Shown in pieces: positions 1 to 9,473 of a DNA stretch of 64,000 bases. The stretch's first letter is position 1; each line of letters starts with the position of its first letter. The notes beneath the pieces were generated by a model. That model was not told the origin of the DNA. It was given only the letters and a program-made list of their open reading frames with translations, and did no database searches. The stretch covers positions 1 through 64,000 of the forward strand of contig JAHBNG010000080.1 in the NCBI GenBank assembly GCA_019217005.1, written 5' to 3'. This stretch comes from Chloroflexi bacterium TSY. GTDB taxonomy: Bacteria; Chloroflexota; Anaerolineae; Caldilineales; Caldilineaceae. A program made the translations under genes and the position numbers.

Positions 1-314
1 CCCCCTCTCCATTCTCTCGTTCGCGTATAATTATTTTTTTGGTTTAGCCTTAGCGAGTCAATTATCTCATATTTTCTGGGCTTTTAGCATTTTGTTTAAC
101 TACATGATAGATACGAATACCTTACGATAAGTATTTGATTATGGGGTCTCCTGCACTTCTTATGAAAACTGACGATATTAGGGCATCACTACTTGAGGTA
201 GCATCGGCCTAGATCATAGAAAGTGCGAGAGAGAACCTAATTATGACGCTCAGTAGGATGTGCTCGCTCGAGATTGCATCCTTGGAGTATTTAATTGTTC
301 GTTCATTATAAGAA
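1..314. other. Intergenic DNA at window edge, no gene seen
   Basis: AT-rich sequence downstream of the minus-strand moxR-like gene. I see no convincing open frame with a ribosome binding site, and no clear terminator hairpin with a T-run. Confidence 0.4.
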
Positions 315-1277
315 CTAACGCGGTACGTCCAATCCCGCCAAAATCTTGCGAATCACACCATCTGCATCTAGCCCTTCTATCTCTGCTTCTGGACGTAAAA
401 TCACACGATGTCGGTAAGTCGGCAAGACAACATATTTTACATCATCGGGTGTTACATAATCTCGGCCTGCTAGGGCCGCAACCGTTTTAGATGCCAACAG
501 AAGCGTAATGCTGGCCCGCGGACTACCGCCAAGGATCAAGTCAGGACTGTTTCGACTTGCGGCAGCGATCTGCGTAATATAGTTGAGCACACCATCCTCA
601 ACCGTTGTAGACCGAATTTCGGCTCGCAATGCATCCAAATCAGCAGGTTGCACCACTCGCCTTACGCCTGTTGCTTCAAGCCGGCGGGCATCAAATCCGC
701 GATGATATCGACGTAGGATTTCTTGCTCCACAAGCTCAGGTGGATAATCGACCAACAACTTAAACATAAAACGATCGAGCTGTGCTTCGGGCAGAGGATA
801 GGTTCCCTCATACTCAACTGGATTTTGTGTAGCCAAAACCATGAATGGCTCTTCGAGAATCAGTCCTTCAGCTTCAATTGTAACTTGACGCTCTTCCATT
901 GCTTCCAACAATGCAGATTGCGTCTTGGCCGGGGCGCGATTAATCTCATCACCAAGAAGGATATTGGTAAAAATAGGCCCTTTCTTCAGATAAAACTGTC
1001 CACGATTGATATCGAAGACTTGTGTGCCAATAACATCGCTCGGCATCAGATCAGCAGTAAATTGAACCCGACCAAAATTGGCATCGATCAGATGAGCCAG
1101 GGTTTTGGCTAGTAGTGTCTTGGCTGTGCCAGGCACCCCTTCTAGCAATACATGTCCACCACTCAAAAACGCGATCACTACGTGCTCAAATATTTCATCC
1201 TGCCCAACAATAATCTTGGACGCCTCTGCTTTCATTCGTTCAAATAACTTGGATACAGACACAAATACCTCGTTCAT
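315..1277 (-). CDS. MoxR family AAA+ ATPase
   Basis: A 320-residue MoxR-type AAA+ ATPase, usually a cytosolic chaperone-like ATPase that assembles or activates protein complexes, often with von Willebrand A or DUF58 proteins. Seen: Walker A GVPGTAKT near residue 46, Walker [11 protein letters not shown] near 108, the family signature [11 protein letters not shown] just after it, sensor-1 [22 protein letters not shown] near 150, and a C-terminal lid domain with GGSPRAS. It is the last gene of a minus-strand operon, 13 bp after the DUF4350 gene. MoxR next to DUF4350 and DUF4129 is a known arrangement for membrane-associated complexes. No DUF58 gene is in the window; it could lie beyond the left edge. 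Length and motifs are complete. Confidence 0.93.
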   Translation of the reverse strand: MNEVFVSVSKLFERMKAEASKIIVGQDEIFEHVVIAFLSGGHVLLEGVPGTAKTLLAKTLAHLIDANFGRVQFTADLMPSDVIGTQVFDINRGQFYLKKGPIFTNILLGDEINRAPAKTQSALLEAMEERQVTIEAEGLILEEPFMVLATQNPVEYEGTYPLPEAQLDRFMFKLLVDYPPELVEQEILRRYHRGFDARRLEATGVRRVVQPADLDALRAEIRSTTVEDGVLNYITQIAAASRNSPDLILGGSPRASITLLLASKTVAALAGRDYVTPDDVKYVVLPTYRHRVILRPEAEIEGLDADGVIRKILAGLDVPR

Positions 1278-1290
1278 ACAAAAGGAGTTT

Positions 1291-2809
1291 TTAAGGTTTT
1301 ACGATCCCATCAATTTCTCTCACCATTTTGACGAGCGATGCTTCATCTGGATTTCGGTCAAGATGCTCCAAGAGTTGTTGAATCATAGTCAATTGCTGAT
1401 GGTCAAAACGATGGGGAGAATTCATTAGACGTTCTATAAAGCGTTGGTCGTCCAAGTTCGTTTGGATGTGATAGCTTCTGGCCAAGGCAACTTTTAGTCG
1501 ATGCTTCTGATAGTGCGCAACGGCTGTACGCTGCTGCGTCCGACGTTGAAGCGATGGCTTCTCTTCAACGTATTCAGCTGCTTCACGCCGTCGTGTCCCC
1601 GTCGTCATTGGCAAGGCTGGCCCCAATCGCCAGCCCTGTAACAACAAAAAAAGGCCAATGGCCCCAGACCCAAAGAGCGTTGCCCAGCCAGTGGCTGTTT
1701 TATAAAGCCACTCGCCAATCGTTCTGATTTCACCTCTTTGCACCCTGTTGCTTGATCCAAAAAGGTGATAGGTATCAAAAAGAATCACATCTCCTTCCGA
1801 AACCGTACGCAGGAGGGCAGGAAGCAACTTCGCTTCGTCGCGATCTCGCAACTCATTGTTGGTAAATCCGTGGCGCGGACTTAGATGCCAGACTAACCCT
1901 TCACCCAGTGACCGAATTGCGATTGTGGCAGTGCGCGGTGTCTGTTCATCATCCTCTCCGCCTGTCTCGCTATTCTGGCTCAGATCTTCATCTATATTTT
2001 CTGATATCGACTCCTCGCCCTCAATATTCTCTGCTTCTGACGCGATTCCGCGTCTAATTCTCAATACTGGAATAGCCTCTGGCACATCATCCAAATTGAT
2101 TCGGATATCTGCCGCTAAAGATGAATAGCTTGCTGGTCCATCTGGAATCAGGGGTTGTTGCTGCCACTCTGAGTCAAAGGTAAACCCCCGCTCGTCGATG
2201 ATCACACCAAACGTCTCATATAAAGCTCCGTCGTGCAATCCTGGACCATAAAGGATCAGCGTACCACCTTCTGTGACCCATTGGTATAGTCTCTTCGCCT
2301 CTTCATCCGTATAGGGTTCTACTCCCGGGTAAACAAAGAGTAGATTTGCTGGTGCTCCATCGGACCCCGAAAGAGAGAACAGCTCTTGTCCAGTTCGCTC
2401 AACCTGGTAACCCATGTCGGCTAGCCACAGACGCAATGCTCGCAATCCTAATGGTCCTACTGAGTCTAGATCGTAGAGGCGTTCGGTAGACTCAGTAGAT
2501 CCAAATTTGGCGTTTTTGGCGATTTTCAGTCGAGATTGCAGGGATTTTGGAGTCATTTATTCAGATTTCGGTTACAGAAAACAACCTATTTCATATCTGA
2601 AAATCGCCCAAATCTAACGCAAAAACTAGATATCGACCGGCAAATTTGTATTTATGTCAACTGTTTAGCCAGAATTCTCTCTCTAAACCTGAAATTTGGA
2701 TCTACTGAGTCTGCCGTCCTTCAAGCATAGTGACCAAGATGAGCAAAAGAAAGAGGACACCAACCAGCACAGTTTGCTTATTCAGGAAAGAAGGTTTTAG
2801 TACGCCCAT
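1291..2809 (-). pseudogene. DUF4350 domain membrane protein, split by a MITE
   Basis: The main frame (1291 to about 2490) encodes a DUF4350-type protein: a GATase-like fold starting TERLYDLDSVGPLGLRAL, an acidic low-complexity insert near the middle, and a C-terminal membrane segment (GSGAIGLFLLLQGW) before a basic tail. A family member should start with a membrane helix. That helix is on the far side of the 2491-2710 MITE: minus-strand ATG at 2807-2809 reads MGVLKPSFLNKQTVLVG and continues through a hydrophobic stretch to MLEGRQ at the insertion point. The gene was therefore intact before insertion. The 3' part stays open into the MITE, which supplies an in-frame ATG at 2556, so a truncated soluble-start product could still be made. 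In these operons the protein is a partner of MoxR and DUF4129; its biochemical role is unknown. Confidence 0.82.
2491..2710. mobile_element. MITE family 1, copy A (220 bp)
   Basis: A 220-bp element bounded by inverted ends CTCAGTAGATCCAAATTT and AAATTTGGATCTACTGAG. Nearly identical copies lie at 4777-5158 (inverted, carrying a nested insertion) and 62293-62512. It has no transposase gene. It interrupts the DUF4350 gene. No clear target-site duplication is visible in any copy. A longer relative with the same ends but other content is at 60016-60453. Confidence 0.9.
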
Positions 2810-2840
2810 AACAACCTAACGAATTGTCAATACGGAATTG

Positions 2841-3881
2841 TCAATGAGGGTTCACTGATTCCTGTTGGTCGTCTACAACTTGACTGAGATGGTCAATCTC
2901 GCGTTGATAATTGTCAAATGTGTTTCGATCAGGTTCGCGGATACCATACCAAACGTCATCAAATGTTTCGACGACAGGTCTGAGATGGTCACGCACGGGC
3001 TGCTGTTCTTGGATACGATTGAGTACCTCTCGGTTGGTTAAGCTACGATCGTGGCGAATTGCACCATTTTCTTCCAGAAGCAGCAGTGCAGAGAGATAGA
3101 GTTGCCGTACAGCCTGTCGGTAGTTACCAACTTGGGCCAGCGAACTGGCCCGTTCACGTGCTTCTTGAGACGTTAACGGCAAATGATCCCCCCGCGAATC
3201 GTCAATCTGCAAATTAAAATTCTGGACAAAACTACCTGTGATGCCTCTGAACCAATAAATCAACATGGCGGCAACCAGCCCCACACCCACTATCGCCAAG
3301 AGCCATCCGATTATTTCAAGTAAAGTCCGTGTCAGACCAGTATTTCTCAGCCCCACACCCCGTTCGGGAAAAAATCTATCTAATTGCTCATCCAACCAGT
3401 TAAAAAAACGTTCTCGCAACGTCGGAGGTCGGTTAAATTCAGGTCGTTCGAAGACTTCTTGCAATAAGGCAAGACGCGTATAAGTCTGATCGTTCTGCGC
3501 ACTCTCCAGCTGTTGTGCAACAAGACGGACGCGAGAACGTGCAATCTCAATGTCCTCAGCAGGATCAATCCGTTCATTTGTGATGAGCGGTTCTGGATGA
3601 ATAGTCATTCCGGATGAGAGTTTGACACGCTTGACTGTATTGAGCATTTGCTGCGCCAGTTCCAGCCTTTGCACATCACTCTGAGATTCATTCGGAGCAT
3701 CTAGTATCTCGATGACGTCTGCCAGAAGAGCACGATACTCTATAAGTGAAAGCTCTTGATTTTCATCTACTGCATCTGATTGCGCTATCGCCAGGCTAAC
3801 TGATGTCGTATGGAACAGGCTCAAAACAAACCACAGAATGAATATATATTGTATAAGGTGTTTATTGCAGATAGATTGCAT
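2841..3881 (-). CDS. DUF4129 domain membrane protein
   Basis: 346 residues. An N-terminal hydrophobic segment (QYIFILWFVLSLFHTTS) is probably a signal anchor. An extracytoplasmic helical region follows (about 35-165), then a second membrane helix (EIIGWLLAIVGVGLVAAML, about 185-210). The C-terminal cytoplasmic domain contains YRQAVRQLYLSALLLLEENG and FDDVWYGIREPD, the typical DUF4129 motifs. Function is not known biochemically; the family is found with MoxR, DUF58 and DUF4350 genes, as here. It sits 31 bp before the DUF4350 start and 81 bp after the upstream membrane protein gene, in the same operon. Intact. Confidence 0.88.
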   Translation of the reverse strand: MQSICNKHLIQYIFILWFVLSLFHTTSVSLAIAQSDAVDENQELSLIEYRALLADVIEILDAPNESQSDVQRLELAQQMLNTVKRVKLSSGMTIHPEPLITNERIDPAEDIEIARSRVRLVAQQLESAQNDQTYTRLALLQEVFERPEFNRPPTLRERFFNWLDEQLDRFFPERGVGLRNTGLTRTLLEIIGWLLAIVGVGLVAAMLIYWFRGITGSFVQNFNLQIDDSRGDHLPLTSQEARERASSLAQVGNYRQAVRQLYLSALLLLEENGAIRHDRSLTNREVLNRIQEQQPVRDHLRPVVETFDDVWYGIREPDRNTFDNYQREIDHLSQVVDDQQESVNPH

Positions 3882-4776
3882 CCAGATCGTACCTGAATCC
3901 TCTGATATACCAATGTAGGCCCAAAACCGCCTTAACCTACTGAGAATTGAGAATGTAGATCGCTAAAATGTCGTCGGACCGGTAGGCGGCATCTCTTCTT
4001 CCAAACCCCGAATACGCAGATCGAGATCATATCCTTGTTGGCGCACACGCAAATCATAGTAGAGTAAAACGATTGCGGCGATCATGAACGGCTGGACCAA
4101 AGCTGAAACAATCGAACTGAGGGCTCCACTCAGACCAGCTGCGACCCGAGGAACAAAGAAGAAGGTAAATAGGATGGTCGATTGGAGAACAGCAAATTGG
4201 ATAATCATAATCACAAGATAGAAGATGCTTAGCAGCACGAGGTATCCTAGAATTCGTGCCGCACTTCCTTTCGTCAATCTCCAACTTTCACGCATTGCCT
4301 CAATTGGCCCCCACCTTTCGGTTAAAAGGCCAATCGGAGCAGCCACCCAGCGCGCGCTGAGGTAGAGCATCGAACCGAAGAACAGCAAAAGTATGATAAG
4401 AACACCACAGACTATTCCAACGATTGCCAGCCCATCAGGTCCGCCTGTTGCATCCATCACACCTGCAAAGGAGAAGGATACCCCAAAGATTGCACAGAAA
4501 AAGAGAATATAAACACCAACAAACGCCAGAAAGAACATAATTGACATACCCAAAAAGGGCCAAAAACGCTTCATTCCTGTACGAATACCCTCCAGAAGGG
4601 TCAGCTCTTGCTGATGAAGCGCTGCAACTGATTGAGCCGTGAGTGCCAAGAAGAGTAGGATCCAAGCGACGAGTGAAACAATATTGATCAACTGAGCCAA
4701 AGCCACTGTTTCTGGAGCCATTTCCAATATAGCTTCGAATGCTTCGGGAGGCGGTGGTTCTCCTGGATTTGTGAGT

Positions 4777-5158
4777 CTCAGTAGATCCAAATTTCAGGTT
4801 TTGAGAGAGAATTCTGGCTAAACAGTTGACATAAATACAAATTTGCCGGTCGATATCTAGTTTTTGCGTTAGATTTGGGCGATTTTCAGGGGTGGTTCAG
4901 AATTAGGTTTACACTTTTGATACATAGATAAAAATCTATATGAGGTCATTTTCTGCCTGAGCATGGCTCAAAGTAGAAAATATAAACATCTTTTCTCTTT
5001 GCAAAAATGTAAACCTAATTGTCCGCCTAAAATGAACCACCCCGATTTTCAGATATGAAATAGGTTGTTTTCTGTAACCGAAATCTGAATAAATGACTCC
5101 AAAATCCCTGCAATCTCGACTGAAAATAGCCAAAAACGCCAAATTTGGATCTACTGAG
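4777..5158. mobile_element. MITE family 1, copy B, carrying a nested MITE
   Basis: Same 220-bp element as at 2491-2710, in the opposite orientation, enlarged to 382 bp by a 155-bp insertion (4889-5043) plus its 8-bp target duplication. Ends are CTCAGTAGATCC and GGATCTACTGAG. It splits the membrane protein gene 3963-5350. Confidence 0.9.
4889..5043. mobile_element. MITE family 2 (155 bp), nested in MITE 1
   Basis: Perfect terminal inverted repeats GGGGTGGTTCA / TGAACCACCCC, flanked by an 8-bp direct repeat GATTTTCA (4881-4888 and 5044-5051). The intact MITE 1 copies have this octamer once, so the empty site is visible. The subterminal AGGTTTACA and the end sequence match the IS at 14063-15731, which also makes 8-bp duplications. 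This makes it a likely non-autonomous derivative of that IS. Confidence 0.88.
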
Positions 5159-5369
5159 TATAGAACGAAAAAGATTCATATAAGCGCCAAAAACGTTGCT
5201 CAGTAAAATGCTAGACAAGATTCCCATGGGAACCAGAAAGACCGCTGCCGTTAAAACAAGAATGCCGAAGCGCTCTCGATAAAGACGGAATGCGCCATCA
5301 AGCAGTTCGCCAAGACTCATTGGACCAGAAGTCGTAAACGGTTTTTGCATAACATGCTCCTCGGGGGTA

Positions 5370-6485
5370 TTACAATATCGCTTCCCTCAACAGATCCTCG
5401 TCGATCCGGATCGACAACAAATCATCCAAATCGATATATCCATCTTGAATCTTCGGGTGATGAGTCACGATATCCTCTTTAAGCTTCAAGAAAAAACTTA
5501 ATTCTGACGGACAGTTCACAACTGGTAACGCGGCCAAACAGGCCGCACGTGCCGTCCCCAACCCAGCACTGGCTTGAGATCCAACCATTAGACTCTTATT
5601 TGTTTCCGTATCATAACTCTGTAACATCTCAATCATCTGCAGAGATTCCGTATAGCCTGTCCGTGCAGTCTTGATATTCAAAATATCGAAGGTATCCAAA
5701 GCGAGTTCACGACGCAAATCGCGCGTCGTAAATGCACTATCATCGGCGATCAACGGTAAATGATTGCCGCGGCGCAGAGATGCTCTTTCCCGAATCAGTT
5801 CGACGGGCAGCGGCTCTTCACAATAGAGCAATCCCATTTCGTGTAATTGTTGCAGCTGAGAAGCAGCCTCATCAACAGTAAAGCACTCATTCGCATCGGC
5901 ATAAAGACTCAGACTCTCATCAAAAGCCGCTTGTAACTCTCCCAGGATCGCCATATCCTCATTCCAATTGCGGCCCACCTTTACTTTGAAGACGCGCACA
6001 CCAGCAGCAAAGACACGTTCTGCCTCATCGAACATTGTCTCTGGATTGTCAATGCCCAGAATGTAACTTACCTGTATTCGCTGTTTAGATTTATCCCTTT
6101 CAACACCCAAGGCTTCCGCTAGACTCACCCCGCGGCTTTGAGCAACGGCATCATGTAATGCAATATCAATCGCAGCTTTCGCAGCGTGATTATTTTTGAC
6201 TTGGTCTAGTTGGGTCCAAACTTGCTTGACTCTGTGTGCATCAAGCCCAATAACCCGTGGTGCTAATTCTTGTCGAATGATGCTGGTTATGCTCGCGACC
6301 GTTTCACCATAGATCGTCGGACGTGGTGGTGCTTCAGCATACCCAACACGACCGTCGCTCAGGAATACACGTACCAAAACGTGATGGACGTCGTTCATGG
6401 TGCTGTGTTGACCCCAATGCAGTACACCGTGCATAGAGAGGCGAAATACAGTAGTCTCTATTGCTTTAATCGTTGGTTGAATCAT
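5370..6485 (-). CDS. Enolase-superfamily enzyme (muconate lactonizing / dipeptide epimerase-like)
   Basis: 371 residues with the two-domain layout of the mandelate racemase/muconate-lactonizing group: an N-terminal capping domain and a TIM barrel. Visible catalytic residues: KxK in FKVKVGRN near 168, metal ligands D in YADANE (about 193), E in YCEEPLP (about 220) and D in IADDS (about 245), and the opposite-face lysine in NIKTARTG (about 270). These enzymes abstract an alpha-proton from a carboxylate substrate. The KxK/K pattern fits muconate cycloisomerase, o-succinylbenzoate synthase or dipeptide epimerases. The substrate cannot be fixed from sequence. It lies 9 bp downstream of the P-loop NTPase gene and 19 bp ahead of the split membrane gene, so it looks co-transcribed. 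Intact. Confidence 0.88.
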   Translation of the reverse strand: MIQPTIKAIETTVFRLSMHGVLHWGQHSTMNDVHHVLVRVFLSDGRVGYAEAPPRPTIYGETVASITSIIRQELAPRVIGLDAHRVKQVWTQLDQVKNNHAAKAAIDIALHDAVAQSRGVSLAEALGVERDKSKQRIQVSYILGIDNPETMFDEAERVFAAGVRVFKVKVGRNWNEDMAILGELQAAFDESLSLYADANECFTVDEAASQLQQLHEMGLLYCEEPLPVELIRERASLRRGNHLPLIADDSAFTTRDLRRELALDTFDILNIKTARTGYTESLQMIEMLQSYDTETNKSLMVGSQASAGLGTARAACLAALPVVNCPSELSFFLKLKEDIVTHHPKIQDGYIDLDDLLSIRIDEDLLREAIL

Positions 6486-6494
6486 GGACTTGAG

Positions 6495-7331
6495 TTATGT
6501 CAATTTCATTGCATCAGCAATCGAGGTAGCGATCTGTGTTGGAGTCTGTATTGTTGTATCAACCGCGATCGTGCGATCGGCAGCATCACGCAGCAGTGTT
6601 GCCAAGGTTGCATTGGGGTCATAGTTACGCCGTTCTTCGACTACGATGCGAATTTTGCTGCGTAACTCAGCCAGCTCAACTCGATTGGTTTGAACGAGAG
6701 TCAGGAGATTTACTACTTCGCTTGGTTCAAATACAGTAGAAGCATCATCGACATCGAGTACCGTATAGGGATCCCTGGATATCGTCTGCTGGTTAGTTTT
6801 GTCTTGATCCACCTTCTGCTGAAATTCGACTGAGTCGAATCGATCCTTGCGCTGCAATAGGCGCTCGACCCGAACAAGATCCGGGGCATGGAGAACCACG
6901 AAATGTGCGAGAGGAAACAGATAAATAGCGTGCTCAACTTCGTTGACGCCGCGCAATCCATCGAAAACGAGTTGTTTCCGAGCCAAACCAGAGCCAATCT
7001 GTAATTGTGCCAAAGCGTGCGCCATCCCGCCATGAAAGCGCTCACGATAGCGACGCGTATAGCCAAATCGCTTCATACGATCCCGTACAGGTTGAAGTGG
7101 ATCTCCGTCTTCGCTTTGAAGACGCTCGATCATCAGTCGATCTGTCAGCAATCGGCGATTGGGCAGGAGGGCAAATTGAGCCCCTATCTGTTGAAGGGTC
7201 TCGATGGTTGTACTCTTTCCGACACCTGTTACGCCCACAATGATCCACAAGTTGCAATCAACAATGCTACGCCAGCCAGGTGGGGGTGTCCCAACACCGA
7301 TATTTGTTTCAATTTGGGTAAATGAATGCAT
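6495..7331 (-). CDS. P-loop NTPase of unknown function
   Basis: 278 residues. Walker A GVTGVGKST near residue 34 follows a beta-strand LWIIVGV. A later strand KQLVFDGLRG may serve as Walker B. The layout suggests a small kinase-like or RapZ-like P-loop protein rather than a classic AAA+. The segment LAHFVVLHAPDLVRVERLLQRKDRFD resembles the nucleoside-kinase-like lid region. The gene is 1 bp from the fasciclin gene upstream and 9 bp from the enolase-family gene downstream, implying translational coupling. Function not assigned. Confidence 0.7.
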   Translation of the reverse strand: MHSFTQIETNIGVGTPPPGWRSIVDCNLWIIVGVTGVGKSTTIETLQQIGAQFALLPNRRLLTDRLMIERLQSEDGDPLQPVRDRMKRFGYTRRYRERFHGGMAHALAQLQIGSGLARKQLVFDGLRGVNEVEHAIYLFPLAHFVVLHAPDLVRVERLLQRKDRFDSVEFQQKVDQDKTNQQTISRDPYTVLDVDDASTVFEPSEVVNLLTLVQTNRVELAELRSKIRIVVEERRNYDPNATLATLLRDAADRTIAVDTTIQTPTQIATSIADAMKLT

Positions 7332-7332
7332 C

Positions 7333-8409
7333 TTAAGGACTATTCGGCGGTAGAATCACGGCGTCGAGTACATGGATAAACCCATTTCCCGCGGCAATAT
7401 CTGCCAGCAAGATCTGAGCCTGTGTCGAATCGCCGCCTTGAACGGCGATCTGACCTTGTGGATCAGCACGGTTGCTGTCATCCTTCTCCACAACAAAGCG
7501 GATGGCTGCACCATGCAATGTAACCACTTCCAGCCCATCATGGATGGCTTTTGTATTCAATGCACCCGGGATGACATGATAGAGTAAATAGGGTGATGGG
7601 TTGGTATCTAACTGATGTAAAAGTCTTTCAGATGCATTGTCGACCAGTGCCAAGAACGCCTCATCCGTTGGTGCGAGCACTGTGAAAGGACCGTCCTCTT
7701 GTAGCGCCTCAATCAGATCCGCCGCGTGTAAACCAGCCAATAGCGTCTCGAAACTATTGGCTGTTTGAGCCGTTTTGACAAGATCGGGCAAATCAGTTTG
7801 GGTGATGGGCAAGTCGAATAATAGAGCAAGGCTTGGCGGAAACAGAACGGTGTCGATTATGTGGACCCGGCCATTGACTGTTTCGATATCCGCTTCTACA
7901 ATGGTCGCTTTTCCAATCATCAGCTCACCCTCGTTCTCTACAACCCCCAACTCATCTCCCAATAGAGTCGTGAGAGTAGAGAGAGACGACAAGTCATCTT
8001 CGGATAGATCCTCTGCAACCAGATGATAGAGCAGCACATCAAAAGCTGTGTTCGGATCGTCGAGTGCATTGTCGTCCAAAGCCGCAAACACCTCGTCCGT
8101 TGGCGCAAAGAGAGTAAATGGGCCATCACTTTGTAACTTTTCAATCAATTCAGCCTCTTCAATCAATCCCTTTAATCTGGTTAAATCATCGTTAGACTGA
8201 ATCAAGGTCCAAACGTCGCTCTCTTCGTCTGGTGGTGGAAGGGTTGGATTCGGTGCAGCTGTCGCTGCCGGTGGTTGAGTGGGAATGGAGGTTGCTGTTG
8301 CCGGAGGGGTGACCGTTGGCTCAGGTTCTGAGTCACCACAAGATGCAGCAGCAAAGCCGGTTATCAGAATAATCACAATTGTCAATAACGTGGAGATACG
8401 CTCTCTCAT
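7333..8409 (-). CDS. Lipoprotein with two fasciclin domains
   Basis: 358 residues from the ATG at 8409. This start gives a compact signal peptide, MRERISTLLTIVIILITGF, and a lipobox ending AAASC; an upstream ATG at 8484 would bury it. After the lipid-modified Cys comes a Pro/Thr linker, then two fasciclin (FAS1) domains: about 65-195 (with DGPFTLFAPTDEVFAAL) and about 205-350 (with DGPFTVLAPTDEAFLAL). FAS1 domains mediate cell-surface adhesion. It is the first gene of the minus-strand operon; the next gene follows after 1 bp. Intact. Confidence 0.93.
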   Translation of the reverse strand: MRERISTLLTIVIILITGFAAASCGDSEPEPTVTPPATATSIPTQPPAATAAPNPTLPPPDEESDVWTLIQSNDDLTRLKGLIEEAELIEKLQSDGPFTLFAPTDEVFAALDDNALDDPNTAFDVLLYHLVAEDLSEDDLSSLSTLTTLLGDELGVVENEGELMIGKATIVEADIETVNGRVHIIDTVLFPPSLALLFDLPITQTDLPDLVKTAQTANSFETLLAGLHAADLIEALQEDGPFTVLAPTDEAFLALVDNASERLLHQLDTNPSPYLLYHVIPGALNTKAIHDGLEVVTLHGAAIRFVVEKDDSNRADPQGQIAVQGGDSTQAQILLADIAAGNGFIHVLDAVILPPNSP

Positions 8410-8663
8410 CGTAAATGGCTCCAGATTGAAGTTCGCTACGGCAATAACGAGTATGCCTACATAACACGATCGCTCATCAGGCAAAATTGGGCAAGGGCAC
8501 GATTACATTTCTAGAGAAATCATTGATCTGCACAATTTGTTAGATGAAGCAACACGATTATACCCGCAAGCGTCTCATGCGCCAACCACACATGAGCCAC
8601 AGTGCAAATTCTACGAATCACGAATCACGTATTCGCTCAATCTTTGTGGTAAAATAGCTGTTT

Positions 8664-9473
8664 GTGGAAGAGCTACGCAACGCAATTGAGCAATTAATCA
8701 CTTCATTGGATCTGGATCGTTTTCCATCCATTGCCCGCATTGGCGAGTCGATGGATTCAGTCGCTTGGATTCTGGTAACATTATTTATTTCAGCTGTTGG
8801 AGTTGGGTTATATTTTAGCATCAGTACACGTCGACCACTTGTTGCTATCGACGATGTAGAAACAACGCCCGAAACGCTCCTTGGGTATCTGAAGCAAGAT
8901 CCGACTCTCATGTCTCCAGCGAATATCATCCGGCGTCTTGGTGCAGAATCTACTCTGGAATTGTTAGAATACGGCGATCGTGTAGACGACAAAGAGTGGA
9001 TTTTTCGATGGGGAAGCATTCGCAATGAACTAATTCATCTGTTGAGTCAACAAAACGCTTTTGGTCCAATTTATGCGCTTGCCCGCTATTATCGTAGTGC
9101 AGATCAGCAAGAACCAGATGCACTGCGCATTCGACGTACAGCGTTGATTCACAAACTTGGTCAGCGCCGTCACTTAGAGCCGAACGCCGATGGTTTACCC
9201 GCAGAGTTGCGTATCCGTTGCCATCCGGCAGAAATTATCGGTGATCTTGGATTTCCCGGAACATCTTTATGGCTTATGCCCGATGAGCCGACGCCTGCAC
9301 CCTCTGGGCCATTAATTGAGATGGATCCGATTGAGTTTGATACATTAGAAATCGCGCAACTCAATCTAAATATTCGACGTACTCCTATGTCGGGAGGCGG
9401 TTTCCGGTTGCAGTTGGAAAAACGTCGTAAAATGTGGATTGTGGTTGATGAAGAAATCGAGTGGGCGTCTTGA
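8664..9473 (+). CDS. Hypothetical single-TM protein
   Basis: 269 residues from a GTG start. One membrane helix (SVAWILVTLFISAVGVGLYF, about 31-52) follows a short N-terminal region. The rest is probably cytoplasmic, with a helical stretch and a C-terminal beta-rich segment ending RRKMWIVVDEEIEWAS. I recognise no catalytic motif. The stop codon overlaps the ATG of the next gene (TGATG), so the two are translationally coupled. It may be a partner of the 7TM receptor-like protein; this is inference from coupling only. Confidence 0.7.
   Translation: MEELRNAIEQLITSLDLDRFPSIARIGESMDSVAWILVTLFISAVGVGLYFSISTRRPLVAIDDVETTPETLLGYLKQDPTLMSPANIIRRLGAESTLELLEYGDRVDDKEWIFRWGSIRNELIHLLSQQNAFGPIYALARYYRSADQQEPDALRIRRTALIHKLGQRRHLEPNADGLPAELRIRCHPAEIIGDLGFPGTSLWLMPDEPTPAPSGPLIEMDPIEFDTLEIAQLNLNIRRTPMSGGGFRLQLEKRRKMWIVVDEEIEWAS

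Larger units (their letters stand above)
3963..5350 (-). pseudogene. Multi-TM membrane protein, split by MITE 1 copy B
   Basis: The 5' part (5350 to about 5159) encodes MQKPFTTSGPMSLGELLDG and a first membrane helix, ending FGAYMNLFRSI at the MITE. The 3' part (about 4776 to 3963) resumes with LTNPGEPPPPEAF and several further helices. Removing the element and one flanking base restores one frame of about 330 residues. The start with GELLDGAFRLYRERF and the amphipathic inner helices resemble glycerophosphodiester phosphodiesterase membrane-domain or DUF975-like proteins often found ahead of DUF4129/MoxR genes. The start has a GGAG box at the usual distance. Both halves remain open into the MITE ends, so two peptides with foreign tails could be made. 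The identity of the family is less certain than the interruption. Confidence 0.78.

Noticed and set aside
7333..8484. Fasciclin protein start at 8484
   Set aside because: The start at 8409 gives a proper lipoprotein signal peptide; the longer one would place it internally.
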